The notes below the pieces were generated by a model that saw only the letters and a program-made list of their open reading frames with translations, had not been told where the DNA came from and searched no databases. A stretch of DNA of 64,000 nt from Acidovorax sp. Root219 (GTDB lineage: Bacteria; Pseudomonadota; Gammaproteobacteria; Burkholderiales; Burkholderiaceae_C), in assembly GCF_001428665.1 (NCBI RefSeq), contig NZ_LMIJ01000014.1, positions 348,577 through 412,576 on the forward strand, in the 5' to 3' direction. The translations under genes were made by a program, and so were the position numbers. This document shows, piece by piece, positions 44,755 through 55,100 of the stretch (positions within the stretch are counted from its first letter, which is position 1; each line of letters starts with the position of its first letter).

Positions 44755-46911
44755 ATGAACCCCCACTTTTGCAGCCCCTCGGCCGGGCATGCGCCCGTGC
44801 GCTTCCATGTCTCGTGCCTGTATGGCGCCGTTCTCACGCTGGCTACCGTCACGGGCGCGCAGGCCCAAACGGCCACCCTGGCACCGGTCACCGTGCAGTC
44901 CGGTGCCTTCATCGAAACACCCCAGACGCTGACCACGCCCACCAGCACCGGCAGCCGGCTGGGCCTCACGGCGCTGGAAACGCCGGCCTCGGTCGAGGTG
45001 CTCGAGGGCGAGACCATCCGCCAGCGCGGTGACCAGTCGATCGCCGACGCCGCCTCGCGCGCCACCGGCATCACGCAGACGGCCTCGGCCGCCGGCGGCG
45101 CCCTGGTGGCGCGCGGCTTTGCCGGCAATACCTCGGTGATGCGCCTGTACGACGGCACGCGCCAGTACGTCTCGGGCGGCACCGTCACCTTCCCGTTCGA
45201 CCCCTGGCAGGCCGAGCGTGTGGAGGTGCTGCGCGGCCCCGCCTCGATCATGTATGGCGAGGGTGCCATCGGCGGCGCCATCAACACCGTGCCCAAGAAG
45301 CCCACGCGCGGTGCCATTTCCAACGAGGTGCGCCTGGCCTACGGCTCGCAGGACACAGTGCGCACGGCATTCGGCAGCGGCGGCGCCATCAACGAGCAGT
45401 GGTCGTACCGGGTGGACCTGTCGCACAACCGCTCGAACGGCCATGTGGAGCGCAGCGGCTCCAAGTCGCTGGTGGCCGCAGGCGCTTTGCGCTTCGATGC
45501 CACGCCCGACCTGCGCTTCACCCTGTCGCACGACTACGGCAACCAGGAGCCCGCGCCTTACTTCGGCATTCCACTGGTCAACGGCCGCATCGACCCGGCA
45601 CTGCGCAAGGCCAATTTCAACGTGGCCGATGCGTACCTCAAGTTCCGCGACCAGTGGACGCGCCTGGACACGGAGTGGACGCCATCCAGCGCACTCACCC
45701 TGCGCAACTCCCTGTACCGCATCGCCTCGGACCGCCACTGGAACAATGCCGAGGGCTATGCCTACGTGCCCGCCACGCGGCGCATCACGCGTTCGGGCTT
45801 CATCGGCATCGACTACACGCTGGACCAGGTGGGCAACCGCTTCGACGCCACGCTCAAGCAGCCCATTGCCGGCCTGCCCAACACCCTCACGGTGGGCTTC
45901 GACGTGAACCGGCTCGAATACGCCAAGACGCGGGGCGACGGCGCGGCCGCGCAGTCGCTCGACCCCTACCAGTTCGTGCCCGGCAACTTCCCCACCACGG
46001 GTGTGACCGTGGGCGAGCTGTTCAAGGCGCAGACCGATACGCGCTCGCTGTTCGTGGAAGACCAGTTGCAGCTCACCAAGCAGCTCTCGCTGGTCACGGG
46101 CCTGCGCTGGGATTCGATCTCCTATGGCAAGCAGGATTCCAAGCGCATCGATCCCGATGTGAACAAGGGCTTCAACCACCTGTCGGGCCGCATCGGCGCG
46201 GTGTATGCCGTCACGCCGGTCACGTCCGTCTACGCACAGTATTCGACGGCGGCCGACCCGCTGGGCGGCGTGGTCAACACCTCGGCGCAACAGAGCCAGT
46301 TCGACCTGGCCACGGGCAGGCAAGCCGAAATCGGCTGGAAGCAACTGTTCGACGACCGCAAGGGCGAGTTCACGCTGGCCGCCTACTGGATCGAGAAGAA
46401 GAAGCTGCTGATCCGCGACGCGGTGGACCCCAACCTCTTCCAGCAGGTGGGCGCCCAGTCCTCGCGCGGCATTGAGGCATCGGTCAGCTATGCGCCGGTG
46501 TCCACCGTGCGGCTGGACCTCAATGCCGCCGTGCTGGACGCCAAATTCGACGACTTCAACGAAGTGGTCAGCGGCCGCGTGGTCTCGCGCAACGGCAACA
46601 CCCCGCCCGGCGTGCCCGAGCGCACGGCCAATGCCTGGGCGACCTGGGCCTTCCTGCCCGCGTGGGAGGCGGGCCTGGGCCTGCGCTACGTGGGCGCACG
46701 CAAGGTGGACAACGCCAACAGCAGCAGCGCGGCCTCTTTCACCGTGGCCGACGCCAGCCTGCGCTGGGCCGTGCGCCCGGGCACGGTGCTGGCGCTGCAT
46801 GTCTACAACCTCACGGACCGCATCTACGCGCAGACGCTGTACAGCGGCAACAACCAGTGGATCCTCGGCCGCCCGCGCTCGGCAGAGCTGTCGGCCCATG
46901 TGCGCTTCTGA
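44755..46911 (+). CDS. TonB-dependent outer-membrane receptor under cobalamin riboswitch control
   Basis: A 718-residue receptor: signal peptide (to about residue 38, ending AQA), TonB box-like LAPVTVQSG, plug domain (ETPASVEVLEGETIRQRGDQ, then VEVLRGPASIMYGEGAIGGA) and a 22-strand barrel ending in HVRF, with the C-terminal Phe needed for insertion. The plug sequence is of the siderophore-receptor type. Because a cobalamin riboswitch precedes it, the substrate may be a corrinoid rather than ferric siderophore; a B12-linked function in another metal pathway is the alternative. It forms an operon with the PepSY gene. GGGGAGG-type ribosome-binding site lies upstream. Confidence 0.92.
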   Translation: MNPHFCSPSAGHAPVRFHVSCLYGAVLTLATVTGAQAQTATLAPVTVQSGAFIETPQTLTTPTSTGSRLGLTALETPASVEVLEGETIRQRGDQSIADAASRATGITQTASAAGGALVARGFAGNTSVMRLYDGTRQYVSGGTVTFPFDPWQAERVEVLRGPASIMYGEGAIGGAINTVPKKPTRGAISNEVRLAYGSQDTVRTAFGSGGAINEQWSYRVDLSHNRSNGHVERSGSKSLVAAGALRFDATPDLRFTLSHDYGNQEPAPYFGIPLVNGRIDPALRKANFNVADAYLKFRDQWTRLDTEWTPSSALTLRNSLYRIASDRHWNNAEGYAYVPATRRITRSGFIGIDYTLDQVGNRFDATLKQPIAGLPNTLTVGFDVNRLEYAKTRGDGAAAQSLDPYQFVPGNFPTTGVTVGELFKAQTDTRSLFVEDQLQLTKQLSLVTGLRWDSISYGKQDSKRIDPDVNKGFNHLSGRIGAVYAVTPVTSVYAQYSTAADPLGGVVNTSAQQSQFDLATGRQAEIGWKQLFDDRKGEFTLAAYWIEKKKLLIRDAVDPNLFQQVGAQSSRGIEASVSYAPVSTVRLDLNAAVLDAKFDDFNEVVSGRVVSRNGNTPPGVPERTANAWATWAFLPAWEAGLGLRYVGARKVDNANSSSAASFTVADASLRWAVRPGTVLALHVYNLTDRIYAQTLYSGNNQWILGRPRSAELSAHVRF

Positions 46912-46920
46912 TTGCGCAGC

Positions 46921-48384
46921 GTGAGCCCCGCGCTGCACGCCCTGTGGCGCCCGCTGCGGCGGGCGCTGTACTTCACCCACCGTTGGCTGGGCATTGCCGG
47001 CTGCATCCTGTTCGTGCTGTGGTTCGTGTCGGGGCTGGTGATGCTGCATGTGCGCTTTCCTGCGCTCACGCCGCAGGAGCGCATCGATGGCCTGCCGGTG
47101 CTGGACCTCGCGCAGGTGACGGTCACACCGGCCGAGGCGCTGGCGCAGCTCCAGCTGGCGGCACTCCGCAGGATGGCGCTGGAGCAGAGCCTGGATGCGC
47201 CCGTATGGCGCGTCATCGACGTCAAGGGCAACCACCACGTGGCTTCTGCATCGGCCACGCCGCTAAGCGCGGTCACGCCCGAACGCGCCGAGGCCATTGC
47301 ACGCGGATTCGCCCGCTCGGCGACGGCGCGCTACCTGGAGACCAGCGTCGATGACCAGTGGACCCTGCCCAATGCCAACAGCTTCGACAAGGCGCGGCCG
47401 CTGCACCGCGTCGCCATCGACGACGGCGCAGGCACGGAACTCTACGTGTCGCAGAAGACGGGCGAGGTGGTTCGCGACACCAGCGCCTTCGAGCGCCGCT
47501 GGACACTGTTCGGCACGCTGCTGCACTACTACACCTACGCCCCCATCCGCCGGCATGCAGACTTCTGGCGGCAACTGGTGCTGTGGACCTCGGGCCTGGC
47601 CATGGTGTCGGCCGGCACCGGGCTCATCGTGGGCGTGCTGCGCGTGCGCCTGCGCCGCCGCTACCGGGGCGATTCGGCCACGCCCTACCGGGGCTTTCTG
47701 GCCTGGCACCATGTGCTGGGCCTCATCGGCGGCATCGCCATCCTGACCTGGGTGTTCAGCGGCTGGTTCTCGATGGGTCCCAACCGCTGGCTCTCGCACA
47801 GTACGCCGGGCAACGCGGCGGCGAAGTTCGGACAGGCCGGGCCGGAGTTCACGCACGGGCTGCCAGGCCTGCACACGCTGGCCAGCGCCCCATCGCCCGC
47901 CAAGGCGGTTGAGGCCGCCTGGTATGGCGGCCGCCCGGTGTGGGTGGTGTCGGACGCCGCCGGCGGGCGCCGCAGCGTGGATGCCGCCACCGGACTGGCT
48001 GTGGCGGTCGTGCCCGAGGACCTGGCGAGGGCCACCGCGGCAAGCTACCCAGGCATCGCCGCGGACACCCCGGCGCTGCTGACCGAGCCCGACCGCTACT
48101 GGTATGCGCGCCACGTGCCGCCCGTGCTGCCGGTGTGGCGGATCGTGCTGCACGACGACGCGGCCACCTGGCTGCATGTGGACGCTGCCACAGGGCAGTT
48201 GCTGTCCACCAGCACCTCAGACAGCCGGCTGCGCCGCTGGCTCTTCAACGGGCTGCACAGCCTGGATTTTCCGCTGTTCCTCAAGACGCCAGCCTGGTAC
48301 CTGGCGATCTGGGTGCTGTCGCTCGCGGGCCTCGTCGTGTCGGTCACAGGCGTGGTGATTGGCTGGCGCCGGCTGGCGAAATGA
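46921..48384 (+). CDS. PepSY-associated membrane protein (PiuB-like)
   Basis: A 487-residue inner-membrane protein with four main helices: FTHRWLGIAGCILFVLWFVS (with the conserved His), TSGLAMVSAGTGLIVGV, FLAWHHVLGLIGGIAILTWV and LAIWVLSLAGLVVSVTG. Two PepSY regions lie in periplasmic loops (LSAVTPERAEAIARGFARS and GRRSVDAATGLAVAV). Paired His residues in helices suggest haem binding. Family members accompany TonB receptors and may reduce imported metal complexes at the inner membrane. The start may be GTG 46921 or TTG 46912. It begins within 10 bases of the receptor stop. Confidence 0.88.
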   Translation: MSPALHALWRPLRRALYFTHRWLGIAGCILFVLWFVSGLVMLHVRFPALTPQERIDGLPVLDLAQVTVTPAEALAQLQLAALRRMALEQSLDAPVWRVIDVKGNHHVASASATPLSAVTPERAEAIARGFARSATARYLETSVDDQWTLPNANSFDKARPLHRVAIDDGAGTELYVSQKTGEVVRDTSAFERRWTLFGTLLHYYTYAPIRRHADFWRQLVLWTSGLAMVSAGTGLIVGVLRVRLRRRYRGDSATPYRGFLAWHHVLGLIGGIAILTWVFSGWFSMGPNRWLSHSTPGNAAAKFGQAGPEFTHGLPGLHTLASAPSPAKAVEAAWYGGRPVWVVSDAAGGRRSVDAATGLAVAVVPEDLARATAASYPGIAADTPALLTEPDRYWYARHVPPVLPVWRIVLHDDAATWLHVDAATGQLLSTSTSDSRLRRWLFNGLHSLDFPLFLKTPAWYLAIWVLSLAGLVVSVTGVVIGWRRLAK

Positions 48385-48399
48385 CCGCCCGCCGGGTGT

Positions 48400-48882
48400 T
48401 CAGCGCGCCTTGGCCTGTGTGGACTGTATGAGCCCCACTTCGCGGGCCACATAGGCGTACTGGCGGCCATGGATGTCGGCCACGGCCCACGCGCTGGCCT
48501 TCACCTGCTTGGCGGCGGTGCATTTGGAGACCCGAGGGTCGGGGCCGGAGCTCGCCGTCACTGCCTGCATGAGCGTGGACACATGCGGCTGCTTGGCCTT
48601 CTCAAGTGCCCAGTAGCCTGCGGAGCTGTAGGCCTTGCGCAGCATCTCGGCCTGCTGCTCCTGCGACCAGCCGCGCGTGGCCCCGCTGGCCTTGAGCTGG
48701 GATTCGAGGCGCGCCCGGTTGCGCAGCGGCCCGTCGCCCACGGTCTTGAGCGCGGCATCGATCTCTGCCTGTGCGGCGGTGAACCGGACACCCGAAGTGC
48801 ATTCGGTCGGGCTCGCCTGCGCGGCCCATGCCAGGGTGGATCCCAGCAGCAACAGCGATGCGGTGAATCGGGTCAGTGCCAT
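48400..48882 (-). CDS. Small exported protein of unknown function
   Basis: A 160-residue protein with a signal peptide (MALTRFTASLLLLGSTLAWA, cleavage near AQA-S). The mature protein has two cysteines (ECTSGVRF and VSKCTAAK) and helical segments (AQAEIDAALKTVGDGPL, then EMLRKAYSSAGYWALEKA). No family recognised. Convergent with the PepSY gene, 15 bases apart. The start is chosen by the signal peptide; the longer open frame upstream has no support. The 208 bases upstream to 49091 show nothing further. Confidence 0.65.
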   Translation of the reverse strand: MALTRFTASLLLLGSTLAWAAQASPTECTSGVRFTAAQAEIDAALKTVGDGPLRNRARLESQLKASGATRGWSQEQQAEMLRKAYSSAGYWALEKAKQPHVSTLMQAVTASSGPDPRVSKCTAAKQVKASAWAVADIHGRQYAYVAREVGLIQSTQAKAR

Positions 48883-49091
48883 GGTGTCGATGCCCCCGTG
48901 CAGGAAGGGGCCGCGCGGGAGCGGCCGAATCGACCAATGTAGCGCGCACTCCACTGCGTGCCAAGGGCTGCGGGCCGCAGGGACTGTGCAGCGCCCCTGG
49001 ATGATGCGCAAACCAGACACTGCCGCCAGCGCCCCTGGGCCGTGGGGGCTTGGGCAGGCCGGCCCTGCACGGCGGCCGACCAGGCCGTAAC

Positions 49092-49454
49092 ATGCCGCCC
49101 ATGCCCCTGCTCGACCCTGCCCTGATCCGCGACTGGCACGCCCATGTCTACTTCGACGCCGAGAGCCGCGATGCGGCCTGGGCACTGCGCGAGACCATCG
49201 CGCGCGAACTGGCGGGCCGGGTGGAGATCGGCCGTTTCCATGAGCGACCCGTGGGCCCACACCCGGTGTGGAGCTACCAGCTCGCCTTCGGCACGGCCGA
49301 CTTTTCGCACGTTATCGGCTGGCTGGCGCTCAACCACGGCACGCTCGACGTGTTCGCCCATCCCAACACCGGTGACGGCCTGCGCGACCACCGCGATTGC
49401 GCGATCTGGCTCGGGCACTCGCACACGCTGAACCTGGTGGGCTTTACCGGCTGA
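49092..49454 (+). CDS. DOPA 4,5-dioxygenase-family protein
   Basis: A 120-residue protein of the DOPA 4,5-dioxygenase family. Conserved His residues that typically bind non-haem iron appear in IRDWHAHVYFDAE, VGPHPVWSYQL, LNHGTLDVFAHPNTGD and LRDHRDCAIWLGH. Family enzymes open catechol-type rings next to the hydroxyl pair; most bacterial members are uncharacterised. ATG 49092 and ATG 49101 are both possible starts. It is convergent with phaA, and a shared terminator hairpin lies between them. Confidence 0.85.
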   Translation: MPPMPLLDPALIRDWHAHVYFDAESRDAAWALRETIARELAGRVEIGRFHERPVGPHPVWSYQLAFGTADFSHVIGWLALNHGTLDVFAHPNTGDGLRDHRDCAIWLGHSHTLNLVGFTG

Positions 49455-49474
49455 GCGAGCCAGGGCCATGAAAA

Positions 49475-49498
49475 AAAGCCCACCGGGTGGTGGGCTTT
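49475..49498. terminator. Intrinsic terminator between phaA and the DOPA dioxygenase-family gene
   Basis: AAAGCCCACC pairs perfectly with GGTGGGCTTT around a GGGT loop. The left arm is preceded by a run of A (49471-49477), so for the minus-strand phaA transcript the hairpin is followed by a T run. The + strand gene gets only three T residues within the stem. Confidence 0.85.
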
Positions 49499-49540
49499 GG
49501 CTGGCTGCAGAACCGCAGGGTGCTGCTGCGCCGAGGATGA

Positions 49541-50719
<1,179 letters not shown>

Positions 50720-50817
50720 GGAATGTCCTTCTTTCTGGGGGTGGATACGGGCCCATCGGCGGAACAACGGGCCCTGTGCTTTCGGATCTTGCGGTGAATT
50801 CTCTCAGGTCTGCAGGC

Positions 50818-52524
50818 TCAGGCTTTTTGCTTCACATAGCGGCCGGGGGCCGGCTCGATAGCCTTGAACTTGGGGGCCTTGCCATAGCCCTTGGGCGCGG
50901 CGATCTGCTTGCCCGCATGGCCCTTGAGCCAGCCGGACCAGTCGGTCCACCAACTGCCGGGGTGTTCGGCCGCGCCCTGCAACCATTGGTCGAGCGTGCC
51001 GGGGAACTTGCCGTCGGCGCGGATCCAGTGGCTGCGCTTGCCCTTGGCAGGCGGGTTGATCACGCCGGCGATGTGGCCCGAGGCCCCCATCACGAAGCGC
51101 TTCTTGCCCGGCAGCACCTGGGTCGAGGCATAGGCCGCCGTGGCGGGCACGATATGGTCCTCGCGCGAGCCGTAGATGTAGGTGGGCAGGGTGAGCTGAC
51201 CCAGGTCCATCTTCTCGCCGCAGACGGTCAGCTTGCCCGGTTGGACCAGGCTGTTTTCGAGGTAGAAATTGCGCAGGTACCAGGCATAGAACGGCCCGGG
51301 CAGGTTGGTGCTGTCGCTGTTCCAGTACAACAGGTCGAACGGCGGCGGCGTTTCGCCCTTGAGGTAGTTGCCCACCACGTAGTTCCACACCAGGTCGTTG
51401 GGGCGCAGGAAACTGAAGGTCGAGGCCAGGTCCTGGCCCTTCATCATGCCGCCGTTGCCCATCTCCATCTCGCGGTACTTCACGAAGGCCTCGTCGATGA
51501 AGACGTCGAGGATGCCGGTGTCGGTGAAGTCGATCAGCGTGGTCAGGAAGGTGGCGCTGGCCACGGGCTCGTCGCCGCGCGCGGCCAGAACGGCCAGCGC
51601 GTTGCTGAGAATGGTGCCGCCCACGCAGAAACCCAAGGCGTTGATCTGATCGGCGCCGGTGATGTTCTGCACCACGTCGATGGCCGCCATGGCGCCGTCT
51701 TCGACGTAGTTGTCCCAGGTCTTTTTCGCCAGGGCGTCGTCGGGGTTGCGCCAGCTCACCACGAAGGTGCGGTGGCCCTCGCTCACCGCATAGCGGATCA
51801 GGGAGTTCTCGGGCTGCAGGTCGAGAATGTAGAACTTGTTGATGCACGGCGGCACCAGCAGGAAGGGGCGCTCGTAGACCTTGGCGGTCAGCGGCTTGTA
51901 CTCGAGCAGCTGGAACAGCTCGTTCTCGAACACCACGGCGCCCTCGGTGGTGGCCACGTTGCGCCCCACCTCGAACAGGCTTTCGTCGGTCATCGAGACA
52001 TGGCCCTGCTTCAAGTCGTGCAGCAGGTTCTGCATGCCCTTGGCAATGCTCTCGCCTTTGGTTTCGATGGCTTTTTTCTGCGCTTCGGCGTTGAAGGCCA
52101 GGAAGTTGCTGGGCGCCATGGCCGCCATCCACTGCTCCACGCCGAAGCGGATGCGTGCGCGGGTCTTTTCGTCGGCCTCGACCGCGTCGGCCAGGCCCAT
52201 CAGGGTGCGGGCGTTGAGCAGGTAGGCGGCGGCAGAGAAGGCCGCCACCGGGTTGGCGGCCCAGCCTTCGCCGGCAAAGCGCTTGTCCTTGACCTCGGGT
52301 TTGCCCTGCAGGCCCTGGGCCCACAAGGCCTTGGCCTCTTCGAGGTACTGCTGCTGCAGGGTCTGCAGCTTGGCAGGCGACAATTGCACGGGTGCTGGTG
52401 TGGCCGCACCGGGTGCGGCCAGGTCGATTTTCTGGAAGGATTGGACGGCCTGTGCCCAGCCTTGACCGAAAATCTGCTGGAATTGCTGGGCGCTCTGGTC
52501 CCAGATCGATTCTTCTGAACTCAT
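50818..52524 (-). CDS. phaC: Class I polyhydroxyalkanoate synthase
   Basis: A 568-residue synthase that polymerises (R)-3-hydroxyacyl-CoA into polyester granules. The lipase-like box GFCVGGT carries the active-site Cys300. Other conserved parts are WNSDSTNLPGPFYAWYLRNF, the Asp in IYGSREDHIVP and the His of SGHIAGVINPP. Length and the N-terminal domain fit class I enzymes acting without a PhaE/PhaR partner. AGAGGAGA lies upstream of ATG 52524. First gene of a phaCA operon. Confidence 0.96.
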   Translation of the reverse strand: MSSEESIWDQSAQQFQQIFGQGWAQAVQSFQKIDLAAPGAATPAPVQLSPAKLQTLQQQYLEEAKALWAQGLQGKPEVKDKRFAGEGWAANPVAAFSAAAYLLNARTLMGLADAVEADEKTRARIRFGVEQWMAAMAPSNFLAFNAEAQKKAIETKGESIAKGMQNLLHDLKQGHVSMTDESLFEVGRNVATTEGAVVFENELFQLLEYKPLTAKVYERPFLLVPPCINKFYILDLQPENSLIRYAVSEGHRTFVVSWRNPDDALAKKTWDNYVEDGAMAAIDVVQNITGADQINALGFCVGGTILSNALAVLAARGDEPVASATFLTTLIDFTDTGILDVFIDEAFVKYREMEMGNGGMMKGQDLASTFSFLRPNDLVWNYVVGNYLKGETPPPFDLLYWNSDSTNLPGPFYAWYLRNFYLENSLVQPGKLTVCGEKMDLGQLTLPTYIYGSREDHIVPATAAYASTQVLPGKKRFVMGASGHIAGVINPPAKGKRSHWIRADGKFPGTLDQWLQGAAEHPGSWWTDWSGWLKGHAGKQIAAPKGYGKAPKFKAIEPAPGRYVKQKA

Positions 52525-52649
52525 CCCGTCTCCTCTGATGGTGTTCGGCTGCACCGGCACCTTGCCTTCATTGTTGCCCACGCCGCGAGGGCTGGCAACC
52601 TGCAACCGCGTTGATCGCGCCAAGAACCCGTAAACACGTTTCCAACACA

Positions 52650-52976
52650 ATGTACCTGATCGTCATCGCCTGGCTCTACGTCACCCTCATGATGGCTGTG
52701 GCGGAAGCCACCAACACCACCGGCACGGTGCTCGGGGCCATCGTCACTTTCGTGCTGTACGGGCTGCTGCCCATGGGGATCGTGGTCTACATCATGGGCA
52801 CGCCCTCGCGCAAACGGGCCATCAAGCAGCGCGAGCAGGCAGAGCAGGCTGCCTGGGATGCCGAGCAGGCGGCACTGCGGGCCGCGCAGGCCGACTCAGC
52901 CGCGCCAGATGCAGGCGGCGAAACGCCCGCTGCCGCCCAGGACGGCGGTGTCGCGCCGGTGCGAAAAGAACCGTGA
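52650..52976 (+). CDS. Small membrane protein of unknown function
   Basis: A 108-residue protein. Two helices, LIVIAWLYVTLMMAVAEA and VLGAIVTFVLYGLLPMGIVV, precede a basic PSRKRAIKQREQ segment and a long Ala/Glu-rich tail (likely disordered). The inner-membrane helical hairpin with a charged cytoplasmic tail is common in beta-proteobacteria, but no function is known. Its last 81 bases overlap the 3' end of the convergent pgeF gene on the other strand. Confidence 0.75.
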   Translation: MYLIVIAWLYVTLMMAVAEATNTTGTVLGAIVTFVLYGLLPMGIVVYIMGTPSRKRAIKQREQAEQAAWDAEQAALRAAQADSAAPDAGGETPAAAQDGGVAPVRKEP

Positions 52977-53699
52977 GGCATTGCGCACCGTGCACCAGGG
53001 TGCCGTGCCATCGTTGCCATAGACCCCTGTGAGCCCCAGGGCCGCCAGGCGCAGCCGGGCCAGGCCTGCCAGATCGGCGAGGAACTTGCCCCCGGGCTGG
53101 GGCACGAAACAGGCCTCGGCGGCGGCATCATGGCCGCAGAACGCCGCGCGCACCTCCGCCCCCACCTCGAAAGCCGTGGGCCCGATGCAGGGCCCCAGCC
53201 AGGCAATGACCTCGTTCGCAGGCGCGCCCTCCCCGGCTAGGCGCTGCACCGTGGATTCGAGCACGCCCTGCCCTTGAGCACCGGCCAGGCCGCGCCAGCC
53301 GGCGTGGGCGGCAGCCACCACGCTGCCCGCGCGATGGGCCAACAGCACCGGCAGGCAGTCGGCCACCATGATGGTACAGACGGCGCCGGGCGCGGTGGCC
53401 AGGCAGGCATCGGCCGCCGTGGCGTCGGGTGTGGCGCCGTCGATGTGCGCCACGTCGGTGCCATGCACCTGGTTCAGGAAAACGGCCCGGGCGCCCGGCG
53501 TGGCGGCCTGCAGCACGGACTGCAGCACCTGTCGGTTGGCCTGCACAGCGGCCACATCGTCCCCGACATGGGCGCCCAGGTTCAGGTGTTCATACGGGGC
53601 CGCGCTCACGCCGCCAGCGCGTGTGGTGCACAAGGCATGCACGCCGGGCGGCGCAGGCCAGTCGGGTACCAGCCAGTCGGCCGGCAGGGAAGCATCCAT
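52896..53699 (-). CDS. pgeF: Peptidoglycan editing factor / YfiH-type (LACC1-like) protein
   Basis: A 267-residue protein of the YfiH/PgeF family. Conserved His/Cys metal-site residues are visible: LNQVHGTDVA, IMVADCLPVLLA, VAAAHAGWRGLAGA and WLGPCIGPTAFEVG. Members have been reported as polyphenol oxidases, purine nucleoside-modifying enzymes and as correctors of mis-incorporated L-Ser in peptidoglycan precursors. ATG 53699 is chosen; a TTG 9 bases earlier is possible. It follows the MarR gene by 9 bases. The 3' end overlaps the membrane-protein gene on the other strand. Confidence 0.9.
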   Translation of the reverse strand: MDASLPADWLVPDWPAPPGVHALCTTRAGGVSAAPYEHLNLGAHVGDDVAAVQANRQVLQSVLQAATPGARAVFLNQVHGTDVAHIDGATPDATAADACLATAPGAVCTIMVADCLPVLLAHRAGSVVAAAHAGWRGLAGAQGQGVLESTVQRLAGEGAPANEVIAWLGPCIGPTAFEVGAEVRAAFCGHDAAAEACFVPQPGGKFLADLAGLARLRLAALGLTGVYGNDGTAPWCTVRNASRFFSHRRDTAVLGGSGRFAACIWRG

Positions 53700-53708
53700 G
53701 GGAAGCAA

Positions 53709-54164
53709 TCAGGAGCCGGAAGTGCCTGCAGGGTCCTGGTGTTGGTAGACGACCTTGGTCAGCAGGGTCATCAGGACTGCGCGCTCTTCGGCATTCAGGG
53801 GGCCCATCAGGCGCTCCTGCACGCGCTGGGCGGCATCGCGCATCTGCAGTGCGGCGGTTTCGCCCTCGGGGGTGATCCACAGCAGCTTGCGGCGCCGGTC
53901 GCGGGTGTCGGCCTCGCGGCGCACCCAGCCGCGCTTTTCGAGCCGGCCGATGACCGAGCCCGAGGTGGCGGCATCAAAGGCCACGCGCGAGGCCAGCGTC
54001 ACCTGGTCCTCGCCCGGCTGGGCCAGCAGCTCGTGCAGGATGGCAAACTGCACCGGGGTCACGTCGAACCCGGCCGTCTCTTCCATGAAAAGCGCCACGG
54101 TCCGCTGGTGCGCGCGGCGCACCAGGTGGCCCGGCGTGTTTTGGAAATCGAAGCTCTTTGCCAT
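53709..54164 (-). CDS. MarR-family regulator
   Basis: A 151-residue regulator with the winged helix-turn-helix of MarR proteins: TPVQFAILHELLAQPGEDQV, LASRVAFDAATSGSVIGRLE, KRGWVRREADTRDRRRKLLW (the wing with DxRxR) and helical dimerisation ends. It is divergent from an FAH-family hydrolase gene (start 54300), so regulation of that aromatic-breakdown gene is likely; a phenolic ligand is the family norm. The next gene, pgeF, starts 9 bases after its stop. Confidence 0.93.
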   Translation of the reverse strand: MAKSFDFQNTPGHLVRRAHQRTVALFMEETAGFDVTPVQFAILHELLAQPGEDQVTLASRVAFDAATSGSVIGRLEKRGWVRREADTRDRRRKLLWITPEGETAALQMRDAAQRVQERLMGPLNAEERAVLMTLLTKVVYQHQDPAGTSGS

Positions 54165-54299
54165 GGGCGCGAGTGTAGCGCCCCACCCCCAGCAACTGCG
54201 GCGCGGGCGTGGCACACTGGCAACAGGCTCGCCTTGCACCGCATCGCCCACAGGGCGTACGTGCATCGGCAGACTCCCCAACACCCTTGAAAGGCAGAC

Positions 54300-54995
54300 A
54301 TGAGCTATGTGTTTTCCCCCGCGCCGGTGGCCAGCGTGCCCGTGGTGGGCAGCGGCGACCGCTTTCCCGTGCACCGCATCTACTGCGTGGGCCGCAACTA
54401 CGAAGAGCACGCGAAGGAAATGGGCTTCACCGGCCGTGAGCCGCCGTTCTTCTTCATGAAACCGGCCGACGCCATCGTCGTCGTCGATGCCGGCCAGACC
54501 GGCGAGTTGCCCTACCCCAGCCTCACCGCCAACCTGCACCACGAGATCGAGCTGGTAGTGGCCATCGGCAAGGGCGGCAAGGACATCAAGGCTGCCGACG
54601 CGTTCTCGCACATCTACGGCTACGCCACGGGCCTGGACATGACGCGCCGCGACCTGCAGAACGACATGAAGAAGCAGGGCCGCCCCTGGTGCATCGGCAA
54701 GGGCTTCGATGCCAGCGCCCCCATCGGCCCCATCACACCCGCGGCCCAGGCCGGCGACGTGGCCAAGGCCGGCATCTGGCTGCAGGTCAACGGCACCGAC
54801 AAGCAGCGCAGTACGGTGGCCCAGCTGATCTGGAACATTGCGGAGACCATCGAGCACCTGTCGGCCGCCTGGGAGCTGCAGCCCGGCGACCTGATCTACA
54901 CGGGCACGCCCGCGGGCGTGGGCGCCGTGGTGCGCGGCGACACGCTCGAAGGCGGTGTGGACGGCCTCACGGGGATCAAGCTCAAGGTGGTGTAA
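54300..54995 (+). CDS. Fumarylacetoacetate hydrolase-family protein (fumarylpyruvate hydrolase-like)
   Basis: A 231-residue enzyme with the FAH core: GRNYEEHAKEMG, REPPFFFMKPADAI, HHEIELVVAIGKGG (metal-binding Glu residues), YATGLDMTRRDLQ and LIYTGTPAGVGAV. Members hydrolyse C-C bonds in acylpyruvates. The PPFFFMKPADA segment is seen in fumarylpyruvate hydrolases of the gentisate pathway, but the other pathway genes are not here, so the substrate is only suggested. GAAAGG lies about 6 bases before the ATG. Probably controlled by the divergent MarR protein. Confidence 0.9.
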   Translation: MSYVFSPAPVASVPVVGSGDRFPVHRIYCVGRNYEEHAKEMGFTGREPPFFFMKPADAIVVVDAGQTGELPYPSLTANLHHEIELVVAIGKGGKDIKAADAFSHIYGYATGLDMTRRDLQNDMKKQGRPWCIGKGFDASAPIGPITPAAQAGDVAKAGIWLQVNGTDKQRSTVAQLIWNIAETIEHLSAAWELQPGDLIYTGTPAGVGAVVRGDTLEGGVDGLTGIKLKVV

Positions 54996-55100
54996 TCCCC
55001 ATCGCCATCGCCCGCCGCAGGCTCGTCCTGGCGGGCTGTACACTATTATTTTCATAGCTGCGGGCGCCGGTCCAGGCCGGCAGCCCCACGCTTTACCCGC

